From: Oscillospiraceae bacterium
GTDB lineage: Bacteria > Bacillota_A > Clostridia > Oscillospirales > Oscillospiraceae
Assembly (NCBI GenBank): GCA_021771675.1
Contig: JAETOP010000040.1
Location: 1-30,384, forward strand
DNA length: 30,384 nt
Direction: 5' to 3'
Position numbers and translations under genes: made by a program. Below are positions 12,329 through 20,456 of this stretch, piece by piece; positions within the stretch are counted from its first letter, which is position 1; each line of letters begins with the position of its first letter. The notes beneath the pieces were generated by a model. The model ran no database searches, had not been told where the DNA came from, and was given only the letters and a program-made list of their open reading frames with translations.

Positions 12329-14104
12329 ATGAGGATCCAACACAACATAATGGCCATGAACGCCTACCGGAACTACACCAACAACGTCTCCGCCATGAAG
12401 GCGAACCTGGAGAAGCTCTCCTCCGGCTACAAGATCAACCGCGCCGGCGACGACGCCGCTGGTCTGGCCATTTCCGAAAAGATGCGGGCTCAGATCACCG
12501 GCCTGGAGACCGCCCAGAAGAACGCCAAGGACGGCATCAGCCTGGTGCAGACCGCTGAGGGCGCCCTGACTGAGGTCCACGATATGCTCAACCGTATGGT
12601 GGAGCTGGCCACCCAGTCCGCCAACGGCACCTACGACAACGACACCGACCGCGCCCAGATGCAGAAGGAGCTGGATCAGCTCCGCTCCGAGATCAACCGC
12701 ATCGCCGACAGCTCCAACTTCAACGGCATCAAGCTGTTCGACGGCTCCATGGAGGCCGATAAGGTGGAGTACAGTGTTTCCGGCGGCAAGAATCTGACCA
12801 TCCTGGCCGGCGAGACTTCGACTGTCGGCGTTGGCACCAGCACTGTCATCCATAAGGACGGCCAGCAGGCCCAGAAGACCAAGTTCGAAGTGGATCTGAA
12901 CACTATCTCCTACACCACTTCCGCCACCACTGACCAGACCGTTACCATCACCATTGGCTCCAGCATGATTACTGCTGGCATAGCGTCCGGCGCGACTGGC
13001 GCAGATTTGACCAAGCAGTTTGTGGGCTCCACCGGATCGAGGGAGGTCTTGATCGACGGCGTGAGCTACACCATGACGAACGACGGCTCCAAGCTGGTCT
13101 TTGAGATGACCGATGAAGCTTTGGACGCCTCCACCGATGGGGTCAGCTTCTCCGGCAACTTTGCGGTCCAAATTGAGGGCCCGACCGACAGCGTTGAAGG
13201 GGGCACCATCAACGCGGCCACCCAGGTCATCACCGAGGGCGCGGCCAAGTCCGGCGTCCAGCTGGCCAACACGGAGCAAAAGACTGCGTGGACTTTGACC
13301 GACATTGTGGACGGCAAGGCCATCACCATCGGCGACACCACCTATGTGTTCGCCAGCAAGCAGGAGACCCTGGACGCCATTAAGGCCGCCGGCGGCAACT
13401 TCAAGGCCGTGGACATCAGCGACCTGGTGAACGACAAGGGCGCCCTGACAGACGCCAAGGCCAGCACCGGCGATGCCCTGTCCGAGGCTCTCAGCCGCCT
13501 GACCGTGGCCGCCAAGGACAACAAGATGTTCACCGTGGGCCAGAAAGCCGATGGCACCTACAATCTGACCTTCCAGGAGAAGCTCGGCTACAACGGCAAC
13601 GGCAAGGGCGGCCGGGCCGACCTGACCACCCAGGCGGGGATTCAGAAGCAGATCCAGGAGGGCACCTTCACCTCCAACACCGTTGCCGCCAAGAACGGCA
13701 CCGGCAAGGGCCTGACCCTGCAGATCGGCGACACCGCCGACAGCTTCAACCAGCTGAAGGTGAGCCTGGGCGATATGCACGTGTCCTCCCTGGGCATCGC
13801 CGACATCAGCATCGCCGACCAAGACAGCGCCGCCGCCGCGGTGGACGCCATCAAGGCCGCCATCAACACCGTGTCCGACGTGCGTGGTACTCTGGGCGCC
13901 ACCCAGAACCGCTTGGATCACACCATCAACAACCTGTCCGTCATGACGGAGAACATCCAGGACGCCGAGTCCACCATCCGCGACGTGGACGTGGCCGAGG
14001 AGATGATGGCGTACACCAAGAACAACATCCTGATCCAGTCCGCCCAGGCCATGCTGGCTCAGGCCAACCAGGTGCCTCAGGGCGTCCTCCAGCTCCTCCA
14101 GTAA
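12329..14104 (+). CDS. fliC: Flagellin
   Basis: The 591-residue protein is a complete flagellin, the filament subunit exported by the flagellar type III apparatus. The N-terminal D0/D1 region is canonical (MRIQHNIMAMNAYRN, LSSGYKINRAGDDAAGLAIS, about residues 1-150), and the C-terminal D1/D0 ends with VAEEMMAYTKNNILIQSAQ and NQVPQGVLQLLQ. The middle (about 160-480) is a long variable domain rich in Thr, Ala, Gly and Ser, the surface-exposed part that carries glycans. The D1 motif NRMVELATQ (about 88-96) keeps R89, L93 and Q96, aligning with residues contacted by TLR5 in Salmonella flagellin. The gene is isolated from other flagellar genes but follows tldR and csrA and precedes a glycosylation cluster, so it is probably an imported replacement subunit for the host filament. 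Confidence 0.96.
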   Translation: MRIQHNIMAMNAYRNYTNNVSAMKANLEKLSSGYKINRAGDDAAGLAISEKMRAQITGLETAQKNAKDGISLVQTAEGALTEVHDMLNRMVELATQSANGTYDNDTDRAQMQKELDQLRSEINRIADSSNFNGIKLFDGSMEADKVEYSVSGGKNLTILAGETSTVGVGTSTVIHKDGQQAQKTKFEVDLNTISYTTSATTDQTVTITIGSSMITAGIASGATGADLTKQFVGSTGSREVLIDGVSYTMTNDGSKLVFEMTDEALDASTDGVSFSGNFAVQIEGPTDSVEGGTINAATQVITEGAAKSGVQLANTEQKTAWTLTDIVDGKAITIGDTTYVFASKQETLDAIKAAGGNFKAVDISDLVNDKGALTDAKASTGDALSEALSRLTVAAKDNKMFTVGQKADGTYNLTFQEKLGYNGNGKGGRADLTTQAGIQKQIQEGTFTSNTVAAKNGTGKGLTLQIGDTADSFNQLKVSLGDMHVSSLGIADISIADQDSAAAAVDAIKAAINTVSDVRGTLGATQNRLDHTINNLSVMTENIQDAESTIRDVDVAEEMMAYTKNNILIQSAQAMLAQANQVPQGVLQLLQ

Positions 14105-14150
14105 GAAGCTGCCGGAACAACCTGACACACCATCAGCCCAACGCATTCAA

Positions 14151-14185
14151 AACGGGGGCGGGCTTCGTGCCCGCCCCCGTTCTTT
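14151..14185 (+). terminator. Rho-independent terminator after flagellin
   Basis: A perfect 13-bp stem, AACGGGGGCGGGC (14151-14163) with GCCCGCCCCCGTT (14169-14181), loop TTCGT, is followed by CTTT. It ends about 50 bases after the flagellin stop and would separate flagellin from the glycan genes. Confidence 0.88.
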
Positions 14186-14196
14186 ATGAGACGCGC

Positions 14197-14223
14197 GGGG
14201 AAGCCGCCTCCGGCGGCTTCCCC
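14197..14223. repeat. 12-bp GC-rich hairpin in the glycosyltransferase leader
   Basis: GGGGAAGCCGCC (14197-14208) and GGCGGCTTCCCC (14212-14223) form a perfect stem with a 3-base loop, 33 bases before ATG 14256. No T-run follows. It may be a dispersed palindromic repeat or a leader structure. Confidence 0.5.
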
Positions 14224-14255
14224 ATGCGCCCCAGCGCGAAAAGGAGAGATTCGCC

Positions 14256-16403
14256 ATGACAAAGCCCCTGCTGTCCATCGGCATCATTTTCAAAAACGAG
14301 ATCCGCTGCCTGGAGCGGTGCTTAAAGTCCCTCCAACCCCTGCGGGACGCCCTTCCCTGCGAGCTGGTGATGGCCGACACCGGTGCCACGGACGGGAGCC
14401 GGGCCGTGGCGGAGCAGTACGCCGACCTTGTGTTTGATTTCCCCTGGATCAACGACTTTGCCGCCGCCCGCAACGCGGTGATGGATCGCTGCTCCGGGAC
14501 GTGGTATATGACCATCGACTGCGATGAGTGGGTGGACACTAACATCGAGGGGTTCGTGGCCTTCCTGACCACGGACAAGGAATTTGACTTCGCGTCGGTG
14601 ATCATCCGCAACTATAATACGCCGCAGCTGGACGCGGACGGGGGCTATTCCGACTTCCTGGCGGTGCGGCTTCTGCGCCTGTCTACGGGTATCCGGTATG
14701 AGGGGAGCATCCATGAACATTGGCTCTATCAGGGTGACCTGCATACCATGTTGATCCGGAACGCTGTGTTCCACCATGACGGGTATGTTTTCCAGGATCC
14801 GGCCAAGAAGCAAGAAAAGCAGGAGCGGAACATGGTACCGTTGCGGGAACGTTTGGAACAGGATCCAAACGATCTGATTGTCTTGACCCAATGTATTGAA
14901 TCTGCAGATGGCCTGCCGGAGCAGGAGGACTATCTGCGCCGGGCCATGGCTGGGGTGGCCGAAAAACGATCCCAGTGGGAGCTGTTTGGCCCGGTGATCT
15001 ATCGTCATGCGGTACGCTATGCGCTTGCGAAGAATTTGCCGGAATTTGAGGAATGGCTTCAGACAGCGGAGGATATGTTCCCCAATTCCATCTTTCTCCG
15101 GGTGGAGATCGCCTATTTCACTTTTGGGTTCTATTGGAACAAAGACAATTATGACAAGAGCATTTACTGGGGGGAAAAGTATCTCCAGGGGGTAGAGGAC
15201 TACCGCACCGGGAATTTTAACCGCGGCGATCTGTTGGCCGCCGCGCTACATAAGACAGAAACCGGCAGCAAGCTCAGCGTGGCCACCGTGCTGGCCTCCG
15301 GCTACCTCCATGAGCACCAGCCGGAGAAGTGCATGAAGCTCATGGAGACGCTGAAGGGCGGCGAGATGAACGCCAAGCAGACGGGGGACTGTGTGAAAAA
15401 CCTCTGCAATGTGCAGAGCCATTACAGCCTGGACACCGCGCCGTTCCTGCTGCGGCTCTGGGAGGAGATCACCCGGCCGGGACCCAGTAAGGAGCGGGCG
15501 GATGAGCGCCGGGCGGCCTTCCTCCAGGTGGGCGCGGGGATGTTTGAGGGGCAGTTTATCCGGGAGGAGGCGGGTGAGCCGGACACCGTCCGCCACGCCT
15601 ACACCGTGTTCCTGCCCTTGGGCGATCGCTGTGATCTGGGCATCGCCGCCCAAATGCTGGAGACGGAGGACGGCGCCAAGCTGGGAACGCTGCTGGGCAA
15701 GGTGGAAAAGCCGGGGGATCTGCCCGGCCATGTACTTGCCCACGGGCTGCGGTGTGGTGTGCGCTTCCCGCTGCAGGGCCGCCCGCTGACCATAGAGCAG
15801 ATGGATCTCCTGGCGGGGGGCATCGCCCGGGAGAGGGACGAGCTCTATGATCTGGTGGGGCAGACGGCGCGGGCGGAGCTTCCGGACAGTCCCCAGGGGC
15901 TGGGCTGGGCCCGGGGGCTGTGCATGGCGGCGCTGAAGGTGTGCCCCTGGAAGGAAATTGGCGCGGAGATCGGTCTGCTGCTGGCCCGGGCCTTTGCCCA
16001 AGTGGAGAAGGCGTATCTGCCGGTATGCTATGCCAAGGAGATGCTGACGGCGGAAAACCTGTTCCTGCTGCCTCCGCTGCACCGCTTCGGCTTTTACTGC
16101 GCCCAGGCGTTCGGGGCGCTGGACGCCGGGGACGCCGCGGGCTATATACGGCTGCTGCGGGAGGGGCTGGAGGCCTGCGAGAGCGTAAAGGATATGGTGG
16201 AGTTCCTGATTGACCACACGCCGGAGCTCAAAGACCCGTCCCAGGAGCTGAAAGAGCTGGCGGAACAGATCCGGTCTGTGCTGGCGAAGTTCTCTCCGGA
16301 CGATCCGGCGGTGGCGGCGCTGAAGCAGAGCGAGGCATACCAGAAGGTGGCATATCTCATCGAGGGGATGGAACCGCCGGTGGCAGGAGGACTGATGCAA
16401 TGA
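14256..16403 (+). CDS. Family 2 glycosyltransferase, probable flagellin glycosyltransferase
   Basis: The 715-residue protein has an N-terminal GT-A domain of the GT2 family: LSIGIIFKNE (6-15), the nucleotide-binding phrase ADTGATDGS (40-48) and the metal-binding DCD at 88-90 (TIDCDEWVD). After about residue 230 comes a long helical region, possibly TPR-like, as in protein glycosyltransferases that hold a polypeptide acceptor. No membrane segment is obvious. The ribosome site AAAAGGAGA lies about 8 bases before ATG 14256. It is the first gene after the flagellin terminator. In Clostridia a GT2 enzyme next to fliC commonly puts the first sugar on flagellin Ser/Thr, which is the likely role here. 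The donor sugar cannot be deduced. Confidence 0.82.
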   Translation: MTKPLLSIGIIFKNEIRCLERCLKSLQPLRDALPCELVMADTGATDGSRAVAEQYADLVFDFPWINDFAAARNAVMDRCSGTWYMTIDCDEWVDTNIEGFVAFLTTDKEFDFASVIIRNYNTPQLDADGGYSDFLAVRLLRLSTGIRYEGSIHEHWLYQGDLHTMLIRNAVFHHDGYVFQDPAKKQEKQERNMVPLRERLEQDPNDLIVLTQCIESADGLPEQEDYLRRAMAGVAEKRSQWELFGPVIYRHAVRYALAKNLPEFEEWLQTAEDMFPNSIFLRVEIAYFTFGFYWNKDNYDKSIYWGEKYLQGVEDYRTGNFNRGDLLAAALHKTETGSKLSVATVLASGYLHEHQPEKCMKLMETLKGGEMNAKQTGDCVKNLCNVQSHYSLDTAPFLLRLWEEITRPGPSKERADERRAAFLQVGAGMFEGQFIREEAGEPDTVRHAYTVFLPLGDRCDLGIAAQMLETEDGAKLGTLLGKVEKPGDLPGHVLAHGLRCGVRFPLQGRPLTIEQMDLLAGGIARERDELYDLVGQTARAELPDSPQGLGWARGLCMAALKVCPWKEIGAEIGLLLARAFAQVEKAYLPVCYAKEMLTAENLFLLPPLHRFGFYCAQAFGALDAGDAAGYIRLLREGLEACESVKDMVEFLIDHTPELKDPSQELKELAEQIRSVLAKFSPDDPAVAALKQSEAYQKVAYLIEGMEPPVAGGLMQ

Positions 16404-17041
16404 ATACCACAGAAATCTTAAACCGCTATAAACGCAAGCAGGCAAAGGACAAACTGATCTTGATTCCAATTCTCGATTCTGATGAACGAACGATTGGGTT
16501 CCTCCGCCCGATTACCGCCGATTTTGAGGCCACCATCCCCCATTGCGTAGAGCTGCTTGACCGTTGGAGGACAGAGAACCCGACCCTTTCGCCATCCAGA
16601 TTTCCAATTACTCATGAGCGGACCCGCCAGTGGGTGAAGGACGCAATCATTGATAACGACAGGCGGATTCTGTTTCTGGTTCAAGCCTTGGATGGAACGT
16701 ATGTTGGACATATGGGACTTACTGCGATCTGCCCGGAACAAAACTGCGCTGAAATTGATTTGGTTGTAAGAGGGGTCAAAGGCGTTGTACCTGGGCTTAT
16801 GGGTTATGCAATGGAGGCCATGACTCGTTGGGGAAAACAGGAATTAAAGCTGGAGCATATTGCGGTTATGGTTTTGTGGGACAATATAAAGGGAATTGAA
16901 TTTTATAACCGCTGTGGATTCGAAAAAGAAAAGGTGATTCCGCTGCTGAAAGTTGAGAAAGAAAACGAGATCAGTTGGGTTCCGTGCGGAGCTTTGCAAG
17001 GTGAGGCTGAAAAATATTATTTTCATATGAGACTATGTTGA
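16400..17041 (+). CDS. GNAT-family N-acetyltransferase
   Basis: The 213-residue protein has the RimJ/RimL-like GNAT pattern: GFLRPITADF near the N-terminus, LFLVQALDGTYVGHMGLTAI as the central strands, EIDLVVRG, and near the end NIKGIEFYNRCGFEKE, the usual beta-6/alpha-4 region. It would move an acetyl or similar acyl group from CoA to an amino group. The start overlaps the preceding stop (ATGA), with GGAGG 9 bases upstream, so translation is probably coupled. Base composition falls here, with clearly more A and T than in the preceding gene. A likely substrate is an amino sugar made by the DegT-type enzyme downstream, but flagellin itself is possible. Confidence 0.78.
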   Translation: MNTTEILNRYKRKQAKDKLILIPILDSDERTIGFLRPITADFEATIPHCVELLDRWRTENPTLSPSRFPITHERTRQWVKDAIIDNDRRILFLVQALDGTYVGHMGLTAICPEQNCAEIDLVVRGVKGVVPGLMGYAMEAMTRWGKQELKLEHIAVMVLWDNIKGIEFYNRCGFEKEKVIPLLKVEKENEISWVPCGALQGEAEKYYFHMRLC

Positions 17042-17116
17042 CATAATGGTTCGGTACGGTATCTCAAAATCAGAAAAAGAAAACCATTTGAATTGTCAGT
17101 GGGGAGGAACCTCATT

Positions 17117-18625
17117 ATGCAGGATTATGAACAGGTTCAGATAGTAGAAACCGAAAATCTGGCAGCGCCATTGCCAGCAAATGATTTATCCACTTCCAGA
17201 AAAGGAATTTATGGAACACGGATGAGTGGCGCACCGGAGGTCACAGTTTGCATACAGGCATTTAACCGACTGGAAAAAACAAAACGATGTGTCGAGGCGA
17301 TCCTGACATATACGCAAGGGGTCGATTATGAACTGTTGTTGCTCGATCATGGCTCGTCTGACGGCACACTGGAATTCTTCCAATCTGTTCATTATGACCG
17401 TAAGAGGATTATCCACGTAACAAAAAACCTTGGTCCGCAGTATGGAACCTGTTTGGCCATGAAGTCTTTTCAGGGGCAATATCTTGTGTTAGTTACGAAC
17501 GACACAATCGTAACAAAAAACTGGATCACTAATATGCTGAGCTGCATAAAGTCTGATTCCCAAATAGGGATGGTTGTCCCCGGCAGCTCCAATGTCAGCA
17601 ATCTACAGGAGATTCCCATAACATTTTCGTCGTATCAAGAGATGCAGGAAAAAGCGGCGGCTTACAACCGGAGCGATCCGAAAAAATGGGAGCAGCGGCT
17701 CAGGGTTGTCCCCATTACCTGCATGATTAAGCGCGAGGTAATTGACTTAGTTGGAGTTTACGACACAGGCTTTTACCACGACTTTCCGGAGGACGATTTC
17801 AGCGTTAGGATTCGGCGAGCCGGGTACAAACTGATGGTATGCATGGATACGTTTGTGCATCACGATCACGATTTCCGGCACGGGGAGGACAAAGAGCAGG
17901 AGCTGTTTCAGCTTTCCCTTGAAACAGGCCGGAAGAATTTTTCTACAAAATATCATGGGCTGGACAGCTGGTCAGAAATGATTAATTATGAGGGATATAT
18001 CGCGCAGAATTTTCCCGATAAAGGAAACTTGTCGGAGCCACGGATTTTAGGAATTGATGTCATGTGTGGGGCGGCTATTCTTCAAATAAAAAACGAGCTC
18101 CGGCATAGAGGTGTGATAAACGCGGAAACCTCAGCATTTACCACGGAAGCAAAGTACTTTTGCGATCTGCAAAGTATTTGCACGGATGTTGTTTGTGACC
18201 GTATAGAACGCCTCCCAGATTTTTTTGAACACCGGAGCTTTGATTATATTGTGCTTGGAAACGCAGTTAACACATATTCGGATTTCCCTCGGCTTTTGCG
18301 AAGCCTCCTGCATGCGCTGCGACCTGCTGGGGCGTTGTTTTTGAAGCTGCGCAACACACAGGACATTATCTCTTATCTCAACATGATGGGCCGGAATTTC
18401 ACCTTGGAGGAATTTGTAACGCAGGTGTCATTTGAGCAGTTCAACGATATCCTTAAACTGCTCCATATGCGGAACTACAATGTTTTGAGTATTCCCCACC
18501 AGGTTGATGCCGCATCACAGAATGTGCTGGTGGAGTCGCTGAAAAAGTCCCAGTTGACAGATGACGTTCAGGCCTCGTTTAAGCGGCTTATGACCAGAGA
18601 ATACGCTTACTGTATCAAAAAATGA
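17117..18625 (+). CDS. Family 2 glycosyltransferase fused to a methyltransferase-like domain
   Basis: The 502-residue protein starts with a GT2 domain: VTVCIQAFNR (43-52), LLDHGSSDGT (75-84), TNDT (127-130) as the metal-binding region, and FPEDDFSVRIRRAGY as the acceptor-side motif. From about residue 305 a second domain begins, LGIDVMCGAAILQIKNEL, followed by a phrase like FDYIVLGNAVNTYSDF and LRPAGALFLKLRN. These resemble motifs I, post-I and III of Rossmann-fold SAM methyltransferases. The fusion suggests a chain-building enzyme that adds a sugar and methylates it or its neighbour. ATG 17117 has GGGGAGG about 9 bases upstream, so an earlier TTG is not needed. The methyltransferase activity is uncertain because the glycine loop is imperfect. 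Confidence 0.78.
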   Translation: MQDYEQVQIVETENLAAPLPANDLSTSRKGIYGTRMSGAPEVTVCIQAFNRLEKTKRCVEAILTYTQGVDYELLLLDHGSSDGTLEFFQSVHYDRKRIIHVTKNLGPQYGTCLAMKSFQGQYLVLVTNDTIVTKNWITNMLSCIKSDSQIGMVVPGSSNVSNLQEIPITFSSYQEMQEKAAAYNRSDPKKWEQRLRVVPITCMIKREVIDLVGVYDTGFYHDFPEDDFSVRIRRAGYKLMVCMDTFVHHDHDFRHGEDKEQELFQLSLETGRKNFSTKYHGLDSWSEMINYEGYIAQNFPDKGNLSEPRILGIDVMCGAAILQIKNELRHRGVINAETSAFTTEAKYFCDLQSICTDVVCDRIERLPDFFEHRSFDYIVLGNAVNTYSDFPRLLRSLLHALRPAGALFLKLRNTQDIISYLNMMGRNFTLEEFVTQVSFEQFNDILKLLHMRNYNVLSIPHQVDAASQNVLVESLKKSQLTDDVQASFKRLMTREYAYCIKK

Positions 18626-18639
18626 GAGGAGTACTGAAA

Positions 18640-19653
18640 ATGGCAAGGTTTTTGACCCCTGTAGACTGTAATCAAAAGCGGGAAAAGTTATACGAGATTC
18701 TTCCCCTGGAGGGGGGACCGTTTTGTGTGCGGTTTATGGTAACCAACGTTTGTAATTTCAGATGCTACTATTGCCGGCAGGCAGAACCGGAAGAACAGCG
18801 GAAAAAGCTTGGCTTGGATCATACCGTGATGTCCTTTGACGACTTTAAAAAGAGCATTGACCATCTTGAGGGATTCGACCGATTTAAAGTATTTAATTTT
18901 ACAGGGGGAGGTGAGCCGTTAACCCATCGGGATATTGTTCGCATGGTCGAATATGTCAAAAGCAAGGACTTTACAAAGTCGATTGAAATCACCACCAATG
19001 GGGCTCTGCTGACCCATGAGATGAGCGACGCACTACTGGCGGCGGGAGTAGATCGGATCAAAGTATCTCTTCAAGGCTGCTCTGATAAAGCATACCAGGA
19101 AACCTGCGGTGTGGCGATAAATTATGAGCGTTTTAAAGAGCAGCTGCAATATTTCCACGAGCATAAAGGCCCGGATGTTGTGCTGTTCGCAAAAATCATT
19201 GATAAAATGCTGCCCACTCCGGAGGCGCGGCAGAGCTTTATTGAAGAATACCGGGATATTGTGGATGAGTATGAAATTGAATGCCTGTATCCAACGCCCG
19301 GTGCCAAACAAGCGGTAGAATCGGCGTATGATAACACGCTATATGGGCAGAAGGTTGACCGTCACACGGTGTGCCCGCAGCCTTTTTATTCTACCACTGT
19401 TTTTCCAAACGGGTATGCCTATCCCTGCTGCCCACTCCCCAATCCGGCACCGATTTGTAATTTAGTGACGGATCGGCTTGCTGACTACTGGCATGGACCG
19501 GAGCACAAGGCGTTTTTACTCCGCCTTTTAAAAGGAGAGCGGGAACGAATGCCGGTATGCAAGGACTGCACGCTATTCGACTATTTTACTGCCCCAAATG
19601 ATGATTTAGACCCCTATGCCGCGGAATTGCTTGCAAAATATGAGGCCCTATGA
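18640..19653 (+). CDS. Radical SAM enzyme with extra C-terminal cysteines (SPASM-like)
   Basis: The 337-residue protein has the radical SAM cluster motif CNFRCYYC (C38, C42, C45) after a FMVTNV strand, then the SAM-binding NFTGGGEPL (about 85-93) and TTNGALLT. The C-terminus has several cysteines (VCPQPF, YPCCPLP, CNL, CKDC), consistent with a SPASM-like auxiliary cluster. Such enzymes modify peptides or sugars, for example as epimerases, dehydrogenases or methyltransferases. ATG 18640 is preferred because GAGAGGAG lies just before it. ATG 18622, overlapping the previous stop, adds six residues without a better ribosome site. Its position among the glycan genes suggests modification of a sugar or of flagellin. 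The reaction cannot be predicted. Confidence 0.85.
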   Translation: MARFLTPVDCNQKREKLYEILPLEGGPFCVRFMVTNVCNFRCYYCRQAEPEEQRKKLGLDHTVMSFDDFKKSIDHLEGFDRFKVFNFTGGGEPLTHRDIVRMVEYVKSKDFTKSIEITTNGALLTHEMSDALLAAGVDRIKVSLQGCSDKAYQETCGVAINYERFKEQLQYFHEHKGPDVVLFAKIIDKMLPTPEARQSFIEEYRDIVDEYEIECLYPTPGAKQAVESAYDNTLYGQKVDRHTVCPQPFYSTTVFPNGYAYPCCPLPNPAPICNLVTDRLADYWHGPEHKAFLLRLLKGERERMPVCKDCTLFDYFTAPNDDLDPYAAELLAKYEAL

Positions 19654-19680
19654 CAGGGGAATTGGGATGGGGTTGATGCT

Positions 19681-20451
19681 ATGAAAGTCGTAATTCTGGC
19701 CGGTGGCCTGGGCACCCGGATCAGTGAGGAGAGCTACCTAAAGCCCAAGCCCATGATCGAAATTGGCGATCAGCCGATTCTGTGGCACATTATGAAATAC
19801 TACTCCAGTTTCGGCTTCCACGATTTCATCATCTGCTGCGGCTACAAGGGCCACGTAATCAAGGAATACTTTTCGGACTATTACCTGCACCGCTCCGATG
19901 TGACCTTTGACTTTTCCGATGAAAACCGCATGACTGTGCATCAGAATGTGGCCGAGCCCTGGCGTGTGACCCTGGTGGATACCGGGCTGATGACCCAGAC
20001 CGGCGGGCGGGTAAAACGGGTGCGGAGGTACATTGGGGAAAATCCCTTCATGCTCACTTATGGCGACGGGGTGGGCGATATTGACCTAAACGCCTTGCTG
20101 GCTCAGCACCGGACGTCCGGCAAAACCGTGACGCTTACCGGCATCCAGCCCGGCGGGCGGTACGGCGTGCTGGACGTAGACGGGCAGACTGTCACCAGCT
20201 TCCGCGAAAAGGCCACGGAGGACGGCGGCTGGGTCAACGGCGGATTCATGGTGTTGGAGCCGGGGATTTTTGACCGGCTTGATGGCGACAGCTGCGTTTT
20301 GGAGCGGGAGCCGCTGGAACACTTGGCACAGGAAGGGCAGCTGGGGATCTACCGGCACAGTGGCTTCTGGCAATGTATGGATACCCAGCGGGACAAATAC
20401 AAGCTGGAGGAGCTCTGGCAAAGCGGGGATGCGCCGTGGCGCGTATGGTGA
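19681..20451 (+). CDS. rfbF: Glucose-1-phosphate cytidylyltransferase
   Basis: The 256-residue enzyme joins CTP and glucose 1-phosphate to give CDP-glucose, the first step to CDP-deoxysugars. The N-terminal signature is MKVVILAGGLGTRISEES (G8-R13 loop) with KPKPMIEIG (21-29), and the metal-site phrase YGDGVGDI follows further on. The WVNGGFMVLEP segment and the length are typical of RfbF. It precedes rfbG, whose start lies at or inside this gene's stop, an arrangement common to CDP-sugar operons. The composition is GC-rich again compared with the three genes upstream, suggesting a different origin from that block. Confidence 0.92.
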   Translation: MKVVILAGGLGTRISEESYLKPKPMIEIGDQPILWHIMKYYSSFGFHDFIICCGYKGHVIKEYFSDYYLHRSDVTFDFSDENRMTVHQNVAEPWRVTLVDTGLMTQTGGRVKRVRRYIGENPFMLTYGDGVGDIDLNALLAQHRTSGKTVTLTGIQPGGRYGVLDVDGQTVTSFREKATEDGGWVNGGFMVLEPGIFDRLDGDSCVLEREPLEHLAQEGQLGIYRHSGFWQCMDTQRDKYKLEELWQSGDAPWRVW

Positions 20452-20456
20452 CCAAC

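Noticed and set aside
12311..14146. A 611-residue open frame on the minus strand opposite flagellin
   Set aside because: It is low-complexity (rich in Gly, Val and Leu) and is the shadow of a GC-rich, codon-biased flagellin gene. No ribosome site or recognisable motif is seen.
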